Assembly: GCA_013115145.1 (NCBI GenBank)
Contig: JAAPAO010000052.1
Span: 37,869-101,868 of the forward strand
DNA: 64,000 nucleotides
Direction: 5' to 3'
Source: Perkinsus chesapeaki
Lineage: Eukaryota; Perkinsozoa; Perkinsida; Perkinsidae
Positions 36,766-48,426 of this stretch are shown here, one piece after another. Position 1 is the first letter of the stretch; every line of letters starts with the position of its first letter. Position numbers and translations under genes: made by a program. The notes beneath the pieces were generated by a model. That model saw nothing but the letters and a program-made list of their open reading frames with translations. It ran no database searches and was not told the DNA's origin.

Positions 36766-36975
36766 TATAATATTAGTAATGAACTAACATGAGCATGGGT
36801 GTAGTAAGGCAGTAGTTTAACAACAATAGTAGATGGGTAAGGTTGAAATGTTCTAGTGTTGTTGTTACAGTATAATAGCACAATATAATGACAAAATGTT
36901 AGGAGGAATAGTACACCAGTGAACTGCTGGTGATGATGATGATGATGCTAGACAAAAGGGATATTAAATAATATG

Positions 36976-38134
36976 TTAGTTAACACCCTTTACTTCAACT
37001 ATTCTAAGCGCTGCTGCTAAAGCAAATACCACAACTGTATCAAGGGCACTATGTATCTGATAATAATAACATATATTATATATAGGTTATTAGTATTATT
37101 ATTACAGCTGTAGCTAAAGTAAAGCCAGATATATTAGCATCAGGGCCTTGCTCAGTTTGTATTATCCATATTAGGAATCGTCCAACTAATATTAATAATA
37201 TAAATGCTAATATACCATAGCTTGCTGAGTTGAGTAAAGCCCACACTACTAATATATGATATGAACCATATAATGCTGACCCTAACCAATTAATAGCTTC
37301 CGATGATGACCTTAATATTGGTGTAGGAGATATAGATGATACCATATCAGTAGCATCCCTAGCTGTAGCCTCGTCCATTGGTCTACCTACTTCTATATCA
37401 TTTGTTGGTAGTGCTTGGAATGTTACGAGCCCTGTAGAGCCTGCTGCTGCTGCTGATGATGATGTTTGAGATAATTCCTTTATTAGGAATATACGCCAGA
37501 AGTATTCCTCTATTATAGGGTTAACAAGCATAAAGTATATAGCTAATAATACATCAATAAATAATGGTGTATTTCTCAAACCACCTAAACCAAACTTATC
37601 CAACTGTGATTCATATGATCCTATACATAATACTTGCCACCATCTACCACTACACTGTAACATTAGATATATTAAACTACCGCATAATGTAGTTAATATA
37701 AATGATATGATAGACAAGGGTAAGGTACGATATCCGCTGTGGAGTGTATGTGATAACTCTGATTTAAAATACTCCTTATACCAAGTAAATACCACCGTCT
37801 GCTGCTGCTGGGACTGGGACTGGGTAGTGTTGTTTGTAGTATGTGGTGTTGTTGTTAGTAAGTAAGCTATTGGGCATAATATCATCATACAGTGCATAAC
37901 AAACATAGCTAATATCATATTACGTAATAATAGACCAAATACTATTATAGTAAAGGCTGGTATAAAGCCAATAAGTATAAGCTCAAGTCTAGGCTTAGCA
38001 CGTAGGAATTTACCAAGGCAGAGATAGGATGATAAACCACTAGATTCGATTGGTATAAATTGTGGTAAAGGAGGAGCAGGGTCATCATCATCATCATCAT
38101 ACTGATGAGGAATGGTATTGAGGGATAGTGTCAT
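36976..38134 (-). CDS. CPBP (CAAX/ABI) family intramembrane metalloprotease
   Basis: A multipass protein whose family includes type II CAAX prenyl endopeptidases (Rce1-like). Start taken as ATG 38134 (MTLSLNTIPHQYDDDDDD); an upstream in-frame ATG at 38191 is possible. Helices include LELILIGFIPAFTIIVFGLL, NMILAMFVMHCMMILCPIAY and LPLSIISFILTTLCGSLIYL. The signature motif EEYFWR sits in NPIIEEYFWRIFLIKEL (about 37490-37520), with the two Glu and Arg of motif 1. Motif 2 is the ALYGSYHILVVWAL segment (F/Y-x-x-x-H). The last exon IHSALDTVVVFALAAALRI (about 36985-37058) supplies motif 3 (H-x-x-x-D/N). All putative metal ligands are present. An Ala/Ser-rich loop lies after motif 1. Stop TAA 36976-36978. 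The prenyl-protein substrate is inferred from the family only. Confidence 0.8.
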
Positions 38135-38316
38135 TGTCAAGGAACAACTGAGAGAAGTGCGGTATAAATATATATAATGTAACAAACACAATATGTATGA
38201 GTCATAGTAGTATAATCACATAATACTGGCAACAGCATTAGCATCGACAGAAACCATAGATGGGTGCTGTACTACAACAGTACATAGTCATTATATACAT
38301 CATAACAAGATACTAT

Positions 38317-39979
38317 TTATTGTGTACGCTTCTTAGTTATTGATAATGCATATATACCCAAATAAGTACTTATCTCCTCCATTGAATCGGTTAAAAACCT
38401 AATAATAAGATAATGGATATATAATTATGATAATAAGGTTGTGTTATTGTTAGTATTACTTCCAACTTTTATATACCAAGAAGCCTAGATAGAGTCCTAG
38501 TATTATATCACTATGTCTTGGGAATAAATGCAAATAGTCTATTATAAATATTATTGGTAATGGTACCAATAATGAATTATATCTAGGATATTGCATACCA
38601 GTCATACCACATAATATCATATTATTAGTTAAATAGGTAAATGCTATACCAAATGTACCAAGCACTAATCTAGGATGCACTGTTGGTATAATACTCCATA
38701 ACATACCAAATATCATAAGTAATGTAATAGGTATTAATTGGGCCATAGCAGTTACCTAACAATATAGGAGGATGAAGATGACTTTGATGGTATGATGATG
38801 ATATATAATAATACCTTATCTTTGGCATGCCTCATAACATTTAATATAGCATCAATACTACCATAACCAGTAACACAGCTGATGCATATTATTATATAAT
38901 CAATAAGCTCGAGGTTAATACTGGGTATAGGGTGTATATGCCAACTAATAAGAAGAAGAAGAAGAGTGGTATGAAATGAAGATGATGATGATAGTAATAA
39001 CTTACATAGATGGACCAAAGAAGTAGGATATCATATGCAATCCCATACTAGTAAACTGTGCCTCAGTTACACCATAAAATGATAAACCACTACGGAAAAC
39101 ATGGGTATGATATCTATAATAATAATATATCATAATATACTACTCTTACTACTGTTATTACTCTTCCCATTGAGCTAGAAAGAATGGTACTATCATAAAC
39201 ATGAGAAATGCCATAGCCCTAGGGCCACATCCAAGAGCTGTGCCTAATAGAGGGTATTGTGGATGATAAAGTATAAAGGGATGATACCACTTACTGGCCA
39301 TAGCACTCATACAGATAAATGTGGTTGATATAGAATCACAACCATGATCGAATAACTGACCTAATGGTCCAGCACTTCCTGTCCTTCGAGCTTGTTTACC
39401 ATCAATAGCATCCATAGTTTGATAACTAGTATATAGTTATATACACTTATACTTATTATCTTACAAGAATAATCCAAAGGCATTAGCTAAATACGTCCAT
39501 TTAGGGGCTTCTTCAGTGAATGTTGGAGTATAATATGCAATACAAAAATAAGATATAACCATTGCAGCTAGACCAACTAATGTTATCATATTAGGTGCCA
39601 TCTATATTGATACTATCCCCCTTTATTATTATATATCTTACCTTTTTAGGTATAAGTACAATAACTTTATTCCAAAAGTATTTATTCATAATATTATCTA
39701 ATGGTGTTGGTGTACCAGCTTTATACTCATAGTTAGATAACGTCTTTAAACCCTAATACCATAACAACCACCTTAACCATGTATAATATAAAGACACTCT
39801 ACCTCCTCTGTTATCTTCATTCTTTTATCCTTTATTAAATCAATCCTCTTTTGTGTTGATGAAGGTCCTTCTCTTACTTCGTTACACTTATCATCACTAT
39901 TAGACTTTTTGGCAGTAGATCTAGTCCTACTGCTAGATCTCCTTTTTGATGAAGACGCGTTACTATTTTTAGATGACAT
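38317..39979 (-). CDS. CDP-alcohol phosphatidyltransferase (choline/ethanolamine phosphotransferase type)
   Basis: Last step of the Kennedy pathway: transfer of phosphocholine or phosphoethanolamine from the CDP form to diacylglycerol in the ER or Golgi membrane. Start ATG 39979 (MSSKNSNASSSKRR), with a basic Ser-rich leader. Exons give LSNYEYKAGTPTPLDNIMNK, NMITLVGLAAMVISYFCIAY, then the signature MDAIDGKQARRTGSAGPLGQ with LFDHGCDSIS. This holds the motif D-G-x-x-A-R-x8-G-x3-D-x3-D, all acidic residues present. Later helices: PRAMAFLMFMIVPFFLAQWEE, YHTHVFRSGLSFYGVTEAQF, LIPITLLMIFGMLWSIIPTV and HSDIILGLYLGFLVYKSWK. A final exon (FLTDSMEEISTYLGIYALSI) ends at TAA 38317-38319 after a 70-nt AT-rich intron. 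Choline versus ethanolamine preference cannot be told. Confidence 0.88.
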
Positions 39980-40160
39980 AAGGGGCACTACTATACCAAT
40001 ACATCATAACCAACATCCTCCCAATGCCGCATTTCCCCTCGACGCTCCATAAAGCCAGCGGTCGTGAAGTGCACCCTGACTTGCTCACTCTTGCACTCTT
40101 GAGTTTCCTCAACGCAATTGCGCGCTTTGCCTTAAACCATGACGCGTTATTTGAATCGTA

Positions 40161-42515
40161 ATGTCTGTTGGATATCCTGTTCGTAGATCACTAGATCTAA
40201 TAGATGGTGGGGCATCGGAGCCTGTTGATGCACATATATACTCTATGATGAGAAAACAGCCATATGATACTAGAGGGTTAATGTATATGTCATTACAGGT
40301 AGGGAAGAGTATGGTATTAATAGTAGTAGGACTGTTAGTGTCCACAAACACATAGGAAAGGGGATATAAGGTTACAAAGGAGGATGGATAATCAAATATT
40401 ACATTCAATATATCCACAGTCTTATGGAGACTATCAGATAAAGAGAAGAGAGCTACGGTAAAGGTATAGGAGTGTAGGAGGGGTTATTATACAATATTAG
40501 ACCACCAACACCTGAGATGAGAAAGTCATTAGATAAAAGGGATATAGTATGTGGTAAGGTATAGTATTAATAATATACAATATAGTGTGATGGTAAGGTA
40601 AACATACACCATCTATAGTGTTAATTAAGGATGAATATAAAGCTAATCTGAGAGGAATAGATCATAACACTAGACAAAGGAAAGATTATGTAATAGGCCT
40701 TTGTAGGTTAGTAGACGGTATATACAGCTTTATTATAGATAAATAAGAGTATGAGTGTAGATCAGCTACATTCAGAATCAGCTATATTAGCCCATTGTAA
40801 GACGGCTAATACCTATACAATGGATATAGGTACTACAGCAATAGGGAGGGAGCTACATAGTAAGGATAGGGATAATATAATATTAATAGGGATATATAGA
40901 TAAAAGAAGGCCACATCATAGCCAAGATAGACTGGAGTGCTTTGATTTTGGTATAACACGTAGTAATAACCATTATTCTAATATGGTAATAGGTAAGCTC
41001 TATAAGGTAATAATAGATATTATTATTAGGATAAGTTAACACGATCTGATGCATATTATATCAAACCACGATTAGCTATAACTAATAATAGTGTTAAGTA
41101 AGTCATCATCAGATTAATAACATCTTATATTAGGTATAATTCAGGTATAATATAATTAATAATGAAAGACGGAGGTTTGTATACTAACCATGACCACCAC
41201 CACCCTTTACCAGTCCATGACTATCCTTATGTTGCTAGCTGTTTGATATTGTGTTATGTAGAACACTATATAAGTTGAGATATTGTATAGTAGCCCTTAT
41301 GACTGGTTATATGCCGGCCACCTCTACTACATCCATCACAGATACATCTGGGACCATGGACTATATAACACAACATCAAGAGCAACAGCAACAACAACAC
41401 TTAACAGCATCATCTTCATCACTTTGTAGGATCATCCTCCTTATCTATTATCGTGTTATCGGCATTATTTAGGCCAACGTATTACAGACTTCTTAATGAG
41501 GTTGTGTATTAGGGGTTCAGACACTACACCAGATGTAATATCAGATGCTAATGAGGCACTTATACCTATAAATGATAATACATTACAATATGGTACTAAG
41601 GATGATAATACATTACAATATGGTACTAAGGATGATAATACATTACAATATGGTACTAAGGATGATAATACATTAANNNNNNNNNNNNNNNNNNNNNNNN
41701 NNNNNNNNNNNNNNNNNNNNNNNNNNNNNNNNNNNNNNNNNNNNNNNNNNNNNNNNNNNNNNNNNNNNNNNNTTACAATATGGTACTAAGGATGATAATA
41801 CACCGCTAACAGAGGAGCTACCAAAGGATGCCAATGTGAGGGTCATTGAACAAGAGGAGGCATTGGACAGGGCTTATAATTTACCTAGACCAAGGGGTGA
41901 TCATGTAAGAGTGTATGCTTTAGCATTACACGCAGTAGCATACACGAAGTGGTATTATAACATTTTGGGGATATATTATATCAATATACACAACATAGAT
42001 TGGTGTATTACAGTCTATGTTATCTACACTTTCTCTTTAGCCACCTCCATCAACATGTGTATCATCAACATCATCAACACTATCATCAAGCCCTGAGGTA
42101 AAGCCAGTAGAGGAAGGAGAAGGCGGGCGGCATAGAAGGAATAGACGTAATGATAATGGTGATGGTGGTGGTCGGTATGATAAGATATAAAATGACATGA
42201 TGTTTAGAGACAATAGACTTCTCTGGTATACCAACACCAACTATAAGTGATGCTGATTCAGATGATGAGTTCTTTAATGGGGCTATTAATCGTAATGATG
42301 ATGATGATGAAAGTGATAAGGTAGTATTAAGGATATATACAAAGTATGGTACTAGTTATGATTATTAGGTATCATCAGGGAGTAGTGGTACATCTGAGAA
42401 ATTAGAGCGTATAAGAGAGGAAGGAAGAAAGAGAGTAGAGGCAAGGAAAAGAAGGAGGTTATTAGAAGAAATGGAGGCAGAAGGCAACCTAGGCAAGGGA
42501 ACAGCTTCTAATTAA
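40161..42515 (+). CDS. Unrecognised protein carrying a tandem DNTLQYGTKD repeat, interrupted by an assembly gap
   Basis: Start ATG 40161 (MSVGYPVRRSLDLIDGG). Exons continue LQRRMDNQILHSIYPQSYG, PPTPEMRKSLDKRDIVC, SIVLIKDEYKANLRGIDHNT, MSVDQLHSESAILAHCKTAN, DKLTRSDAYYIKPRLAITNN and YMPATSTTSITDTSGTMDYI. From 41574 a 10-residue unit DNTLQYGTKD repeats in frame until the gap at 41677-41772, and resumes just after it. Downstream are VRVIEQEEALDRAYNLPRP, a Ser/Pro-rich exon, DFSGIPTPTISDADSDDEFF and a basic coiled C-terminus (KLERIREEGRKRVEARKRRR) ending at TAA 42513-42515. No catalytic motif or membrane helix. Disorder plus a terminal coil suggests a scaffold or cytoskeletal protein. Protein length is unknown because the repeat number is unresolved. 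Confidence 0.58.
41574..41793 (+). repeat. 30-bp coding minisatellite (unit DNTLQYGTKD)
   Basis: Three identical 30-bp units at 41574-41603, 41604-41633 and 41634-41663, a fourth cut off at 41676, then 96 N, then the end of another unit at 41773-41793. The units are identical at base level, so the array is young or homogenised. The last base before the gap (41676) deviates from the unit, as at a collapsed assembly edge. Confidence 0.95.
41677..41772. other. Assembly gap (96 N)
   Basis: A run of N inside the minisatellite. From the start of unit 4 (41664) to the base after the last unit (41793) is 130 positions, which is not a multiple of 30, so the gap length is an estimate and it falsely shifts the reading frame. 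Confidence 0.95.
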
Positions 42516-42743
42516 TAAAAGGCTGCTACTACAATTGGGGATCACAGTGTTATTACCAATTCATAACTTAGTAGTAACTATCTCTGTTGTTGTTGATGAT
42601 GATGATGATGATAATAATGCCAAGTGTGAAGTAAGTAATCATGTTATCATGATTAATGATATCTATCTCATTTGGTGTTGTTGATGTTATAAATAATATA
42701 TGGGAAGGGGTATTTAGGGGTTTAATAAATGGTATAGAGTTAA

Positions 42744-45700
42744 ATGATAAAGAGTAATAGATGTAGTGTAATGATAACTAGAAGGGATGCAGTAAGGGAT
42801 GAGAAGGCTAAGGCACTATTACATAGAGTAAAGGAACTTAATAAAGAATTTAAGGTCATCATCAGCAGCAGCTTAAACAAGAAGAATAACATAAGTAATA
42901 TACAGTTATATATAGGTACGAGCATGTAGTAGAGAGCCAGAGATGATATCAAACCTTTGGACTACTTTAAAAGATTGTTTATTATTTACTTTTGGTTCAT
43001 TGGATACAGCCTTCAAGGCCCTTGATGTTGGTAACAGGAGGAGTAGTACAGTAGATCATACTGATCTACAGAGAATGCTTAGAAGGACTGGTTTTACTAT
43101 TAACCCTAGGATGGTTAGGTAATGATAACATGGACTAGTATAGGAGGATGAGGAGTTATTACCGTAGGACTATATTCCAGAAGACTAATAATGGTGATAG
43201 GGAGATGTCTATAGATGCATTTCAGAGAGTAATACTATTATTAAGGGTTATGGATGATGATATCTCAGCAGCAGCAGGAGTATCATCACTGTATAGATAC
43301 TTATAGCTAGCGCACTCGGAAAGATATCATCGAGCTTGAAGATATTAGAAGTTAATCGTAAAAGAGTTAAAGAACGATGTGGTAGATTTATTGAGATATT
43401 ATTTAATGGTTGTTATAAGAATCAGAGCTATCTGGTAAATAGTATTATTATTAAATATAGTAGTATTATAATAATACTAGTAGATACAAACATTTAATAA
43501 TAAGATAACTCCAACACTTGTTATAGACCAATTCAAGCCAACACTTGCAATGATAGTAATACTTGATGTAATGGTATAGGTAGTATCAGATAGTTATATT
43601 ATTAGATATTAAAAGAACAGAGGAGGAGACGAATAAAGACTAATGAAATACCATGTTGTCTATCTTATACAACATTCTTTGCTCTTTGCCAGAAGCTTAA
43701 TATATTTTTAAAGTAATAAGAATAATAATACATTATTATTATTATCTTAAAATAACCTTATTATAGGCATGAGGAGCCTCTACTTAAAGGTTTGTTTTCC
43801 ATTGCTAAGAGCCCTGCTAGAAGGACATGTAATATATGTGGTACATCTTATAGTGGTGGCGAAGGAGGAGGAGGACATAATAATAATAGAGTTGGATTCT
43901 TGAGATTATTAACATGTCTTAGTCTATTAACCCATACAGAAGCTAGTAAAGGTATAATATTAATAATAAAGGCCGGTTTATTATCAATGGCACTTTATAG
44001 ATGATAAATTAAGAATGTTAGTTGATGTACATGATGATGATGACGATAGATGTCTATCTATTAGACAGGTATATTCCCTTATTACTAATGCTACTAGTAT
44101 AACAGCTGCGGTAATAATAGGATAGTATATTAGGAAGTATAATAATATATTGTTTATTTAGATAGAAAGGTTAGGAGATGGTTATACTGGTAATGATGAT
44201 GATGATAGGGATGAGGTTGTTATAGCTGAAATAGATAGACAACAATGCAATAGAGTCTTTGTAAGGTGGTTGATATTATTATAACTATTATTAAATATTA
44301 ATGGACAGATAGCATTAATGAGACATCTTATGCATATAACAGAATCAAACCTATTCACCAGTGAAAAGGAGGAGGACGCTATTGGTGGGTTACCTTATAA
44401 TATATATGCATTAATAAATGGTGAAGAACTACTAGAAGGGTTAAAAGTAGTTAATGAGGAGTGTAATCTAGAAGGGAAGAGCCTATTAGATCACATTATA
44501 CCTGGTATAGTAGTAATAGGTATTCATATGGTGATAATACTGCTGCTGTTGTATAAGGTACAATACCACTGAGACAGTTATTAACTAATAGTAAAGCATA
44601 TAGGGCTATAATAGAAAGGGTTAATGAGAGACATATAATACATAAAGAAAAGAGGACTATAAGGCATAGGTAGCTATTAATAACAGCAATAAGAACAACA
44701 CTTCATGATTATCATTACAGATTGCGTGGTTTATCAAGGTTGAATAGGAGCAAGTCTTGTAGAGTTGATTTAGGAATAATAAAGAGGGGTATGGAGTCAC
44801 TAGGTCTAATAAGACAGCAGCAGCAGCAGGATGATAATACGAGTAGTGAGCATTTACTCATCAAGTACTTTAAACCTATAGCAGATCATATTAGCCGAGT
44901 GCAAGGTGGTCCATCCACCACCACCACCTCCTGTACTTGTTCTTCTTCTTCTTCCCCACCCTCCTCAACAACAGATTCGGGTATAGAGTCTGACTCTGAT
45001 TGGTCTGACTTTGAAGCTGTAATACGACAATCTAAGAAAGTAGGAGGATATGAAATAAAGACATTAACAGATAAGTGATAATACTATGAGTTCATATGAT
45101 GATAGTATTATCATTCATTATTATGTCAGACATGATGATAATATTGAATATATGTTAAATGGAAGATGGAAGAATGGACAACACTTATCCTTGAACAATG
45201 CTAATAGTCTTACATTAGGAGCAGTTAGGAGCATGCCAACATTAAGGGACTGGACCTCTATGTCGGGTCTACAGAGGTTGACCAAGCTAGGTATCATCAT
45301 AATGCACTATAGTTTATTATAACATAGTAGCTCAATACTACTATCATAGGTCGAGAACTCAATGCATCATCAATAGCAGCAGCAGCAGCAGGACGGGAAG
45401 GAATAACACCACCCGTACATGAGATAGTTGAGCATGGTATTGGTAATGTGGATGGTTCGCTGAAGCTGGCAACAACTGGTAGACTTACGATCATGCCACC
45501 ACCACCTCATAAACTATCAAACCCTCGAAGTTTAAAAGGGTTAAGAAAGGATGATGGACTATCAACATTGTAAGGCAGCAGCAGCAGCAGCACATTGTTG
45601 ACCTGATGAGATTGGACTGGATAGGTGGTGTGGTAGTTACTCTGATAGATGGCGACAATCAGGTCGACGGCTCAGTTCCGCACGATTCCGCAATACCTAT

Positions 45701-45922
45701 TCAACTAAACTCAATTCTACCCTACGAAAACATGGGTACATTTGCCACACTTGTCCCGTGCCTTTAATTGCACCACTTTGATAGGCCTGCTGATGCCGGA
45801 GGGCAAGTTACTTCGAATAATACTGCAGCAGGACAACGTCGACGTAGGAAAAGTGATGTGAGCTTGTTAATGGAGCTATTGAGACCTATTGAAGAGGGAA
45901 ATGAAGATGATGACGATGATTC

Positions 45923-45953
<31 letters not shown>

Positions 45954-46417
45954 AAGAAGGACTCTATACAGAATGATAATGAGGTAAATAGAGTATGGTA
46001 AATAGTTAAGGTGTTTAATTCATGATACAGGAGGTGGTGTTGGAAGACAGCTGCTCAGCAGCAGCAGCTCATAGTGTTACTTTCGGTAATACCGCTACAT
46101 CATCCGAGCCCCATGATGAGCAAGCCGAAGACTTTAGTCGTAGAAGTATTATAGTTCTTCGTGCTGTGCTTGGCTATGTTGTTATAGATCATTATAACGC
46201 CTTTGTTGAAGCTATACTATCCCTGCCTGAGAATACTCGTATTCACCCAGCTAGAGTTCTAGCAGCCTTTAGAGCAACAAATGATACAGGAGGTAGTAAG
46301 GGGTGTACACTAACAAGAAGAAGGGTATTGTTATTGTTGTTAGGTTTAAGAAGATTCTCCACACATGCATGTAAAGTTTGTCTTACTCGACATTCTACTG
46401 GTTTTCCTATCCATTAG
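42744..46417 (+). CDS. Long EF-hand-like (calcium-sensor type) protein with Lys12 tract
   Basis: ATG 42744 opens RCSVMITRRDAVRDEKAKAL; upstream exons are possible (an open stretch at 42590-42735). EF-hand-like pairs follow: GSLDTAFKALDVGNRRSSTV with DHTDLQRMLRRTGFTINPRM (about 42990-43110), and later KLRMLVDVHDDDDDRCLSI (about 44008) with IERLGDGYTGNDDDDRDEV. Helical blocks include SSLKILEVNRKRVKERCGRF, TNEIPCCLSYTTFFALCQKL, RRTCNICGTSYSGGEGGG (a CxxC) and LRGLSRLNRSKSCRVDLGII. A 47-nt intron at 45570-45616 joins what looks like a finished end (DDGLSTL) to WCGSYSDRWRQSGRR. Further exons carry a Lys12 run (45924-45959) and VVIDHYNAFVEAILSLPENT. Stop TAG 46415-46417. The loops are not perfect EF-hand consensus, so calcium binding is uncertain. 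Confidence 0.6.
45924..45959 (+). repeat. (AAG)12 tract encoding Lys12
   Basis: Twelve uninterrupted AAG codons following an Asp run (DDDDDS) and followed by DSIQNDNE, in frame within the EF-hand-like gene. It could act as a nuclear or nucleolar localisation signal. Confidence 0.9.
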
Positions 46418-46707
46418 GGATGCATTATGTTGCTGCATGTCATGCTCATGTGATGCCTTATGTCATTTACCGACCGACCGACCGACCGACTCAATCATAC
46501 ACATCCATTTTTAATTGCGTTGTGTTAGTCAAATATCTTACCGCCGTACTCGTTTAGCAAGGTACACTAGAAGGTAGGGAGGATGTTATTAAGTACCACT
46601 AGGAATAACAATACATAAATGATAGCAATTGAAACCAAGTATTAGAAATCGACAACAACTATAGAGTCAACGATTCTAACTATATTAAAGCAACATTAGC
46701 CATGGAT
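46418..46707. other. Convergent spacer with (ACCG)n microsatellite
   Basis: 290 bp between two convergent stops. It contains an ACCG tetranucleotide array of about five units at 46469-46490 (accgaccgaccgaccgac) and is otherwise AT-rich. No gene is seen. Confidence 0.6.
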
Positions 46708-48085
46708 CTATGACTTTGCTTCGGCGGACGACGACAGCGAGCCAACTTTCTTCCGTACAACATATTCCCATTGATTTACCGGCTTGCTATCGACTGCCGA
46801 GTCGAAGTCATGAGGATCGGCAATTGATTGAGCATTGAAGGCATGGAAATATGCGAAACTGTAACGTGGCTCAGATAGATGGACTTCTGGTTGGACAACT
46901 CTATGTTTGATAGCTCTCCACCTAGAGGAGGTCTTACAAGTCCAATAAGGGTAAAGCTTGTCTTACTTGTGATTTGTCCAATAATCCATCATATCACCAG
47001 TGTTAACTAATATCTCATCACAACCAGTCTTAACATCAATCCAATTTCCTAGGGGATCAACTATCTGTAAATACCTATACAAAGTAGTAGTATTGCTGCA
47101 CTTAGCCAACTTTCAAGGTTACATTCCACAAGCATCACTATTGGCTTGACGTAGGAGAGTTAAAGGGCCCCAATCACTGTGAACAGAACATCTAACACTT
47201 CCTGGTGATACATTAGGATCCTGATAATAAAATATATAATATAAATAAGTACACTTAATGCATACATCTTTATAACATAGTAATCGTAATACAGAGAGAT
47301 GCTCAATATTTAGTTTATCAAAAAAGTAAGGATCCTTGCCAAGAGAGATTGCCAGTATTCTGTAAACTAGAGCGGTAACTAAAAGGATCGGATATTAGAG
47401 CTAATATATCATCATGCGTACCTCTTTCCATCTCTCTATAATAAGCCATATACTTTTCCTTGAAGTCACTTGGTAACCTAGGCCATTTGGTTGGGCCTAT
47501 GATAGAACAATATATACAGTTTTCACTGCAGAGCCTACTGCATGCTTACCTGTACGAGTGGATCCTGGAAAAGGAGCTGTAGATGGCCAAATCTGATAGG
47601 ATTCCTTTGCATCTCCTTGTGGTTTATCTTTAGTAAAGTCATCAGTTTCCTCGCTTGTATATAACAACTCTCCACCAGCATCATAACCCTCAAAGTCATC
47701 AGCAGTTGCCATCACCTCACATTTAATATCTTCAGGTAGATCAAAAAATCTGAAGACAAGCTTTATCGATTCGCTCATAAAGTAGTATGAGTTTCATACT
47801 CTTTAGAAGCCTGTTCAATACCTTCACAGACATCACTTGGTACACCATGATTTACAATAATAAAACAACCGTACCTGCTACTAGTAGCTTAGTCATGAAC
47901 AACAAAGGCAAGGCCCCCTACTGGTCCATAGCATTGGACACCGTTATAGCTAATGAACGTAGTATATCCAAGTCATCAGGATTACTAACGGCCTCGGCAA
48001 GATCCAGTCTAGGTATTAATTTGTCGGGTGAGGAAGCATCTTGTGGAGTTGCAGCTCCTCGAGAATAAGCCGCATCATATACCAT
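46708..48085 (-). CDS. 2-oxoglutarate/Fe(II)-dependent dioxygenase (isopenicillin-N-synthase-like)
   Basis: Start ATG 48085 (MVYDAAYSRGAATPQDASS). The N-terminal DIOX_N domain shows LIPRLDLAEAVSNP, then AMDQYGCFIIVNHGVPSDVC, and across the next intron KEFFDLPEDIKCEV. The junctions at 47 nt and about 46 nt both restore this conserved run, and the ORF start at 47778 is only an intron artefact. The C-terminal 2OG-FeII domain has ILAISLGKDPYFFDK, VRCSVHSDWGPLTLLRQA (H-x-D iron ligands), GCDEILVNTGDMMDYWTN, RWRAIKHRVVQP (second His) and PRYSFAYFHAF (the R-x-S 2OG-binding motif). Stop TAG 46708-46710. Relatives include plant hormone and fungal secondary-metabolism oxidases; the substrate here cannot be inferred. 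Confidence 0.88.
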
Positions 48086-48426
48086 GAGCTCTACGGCGAG
48101 ATAAGTGGATAATAACTACTACGGTTGTAGTAAGGATTAGAAGCCGCCCACACTACTAGTACAGTGGAAATGCATGAGAAAAGACGTTTTATAAGCATCA
48201 CTCTACCCTTCACAATGATGTATTTACAGCTCATTGCCAATTGCACCATGCCAGCTGCTGGGGTACTTCAAAATACTGATACTTGTACAAGCTTTGACTG
48301 GACAGGTGTTTGTGGCCGCCAATGAACTGTTACAACATAACAAGGGATATAGTCAGAAAAAAAGAAGAAGAACTCTACAGTACTGGATTAAGTGAGGAGG
48401 AACCGTCATTGTAATTTGGTAACCTT

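Noticed and set aside
36700-36960. Extra gene between the membrane protein and the CPBP protease
   Set aside because: Only AT-rich sequence with short open runs and no domain-like translation was found.
45768-46417. Independent gene(s) starting at 45768 and 46022
   Set aside because: The first candidate starts at TTG, and 45-50-nt introns join both stretches in frame to the upstream EF-hand-like gene.
47497-47778. Start of the oxygenase at ATG 47778
   Set aside because: Splicing KE|FFDLPEDIKCEV to the upstream exon restores the conserved DIOX_N run, so the true start is near 48085.
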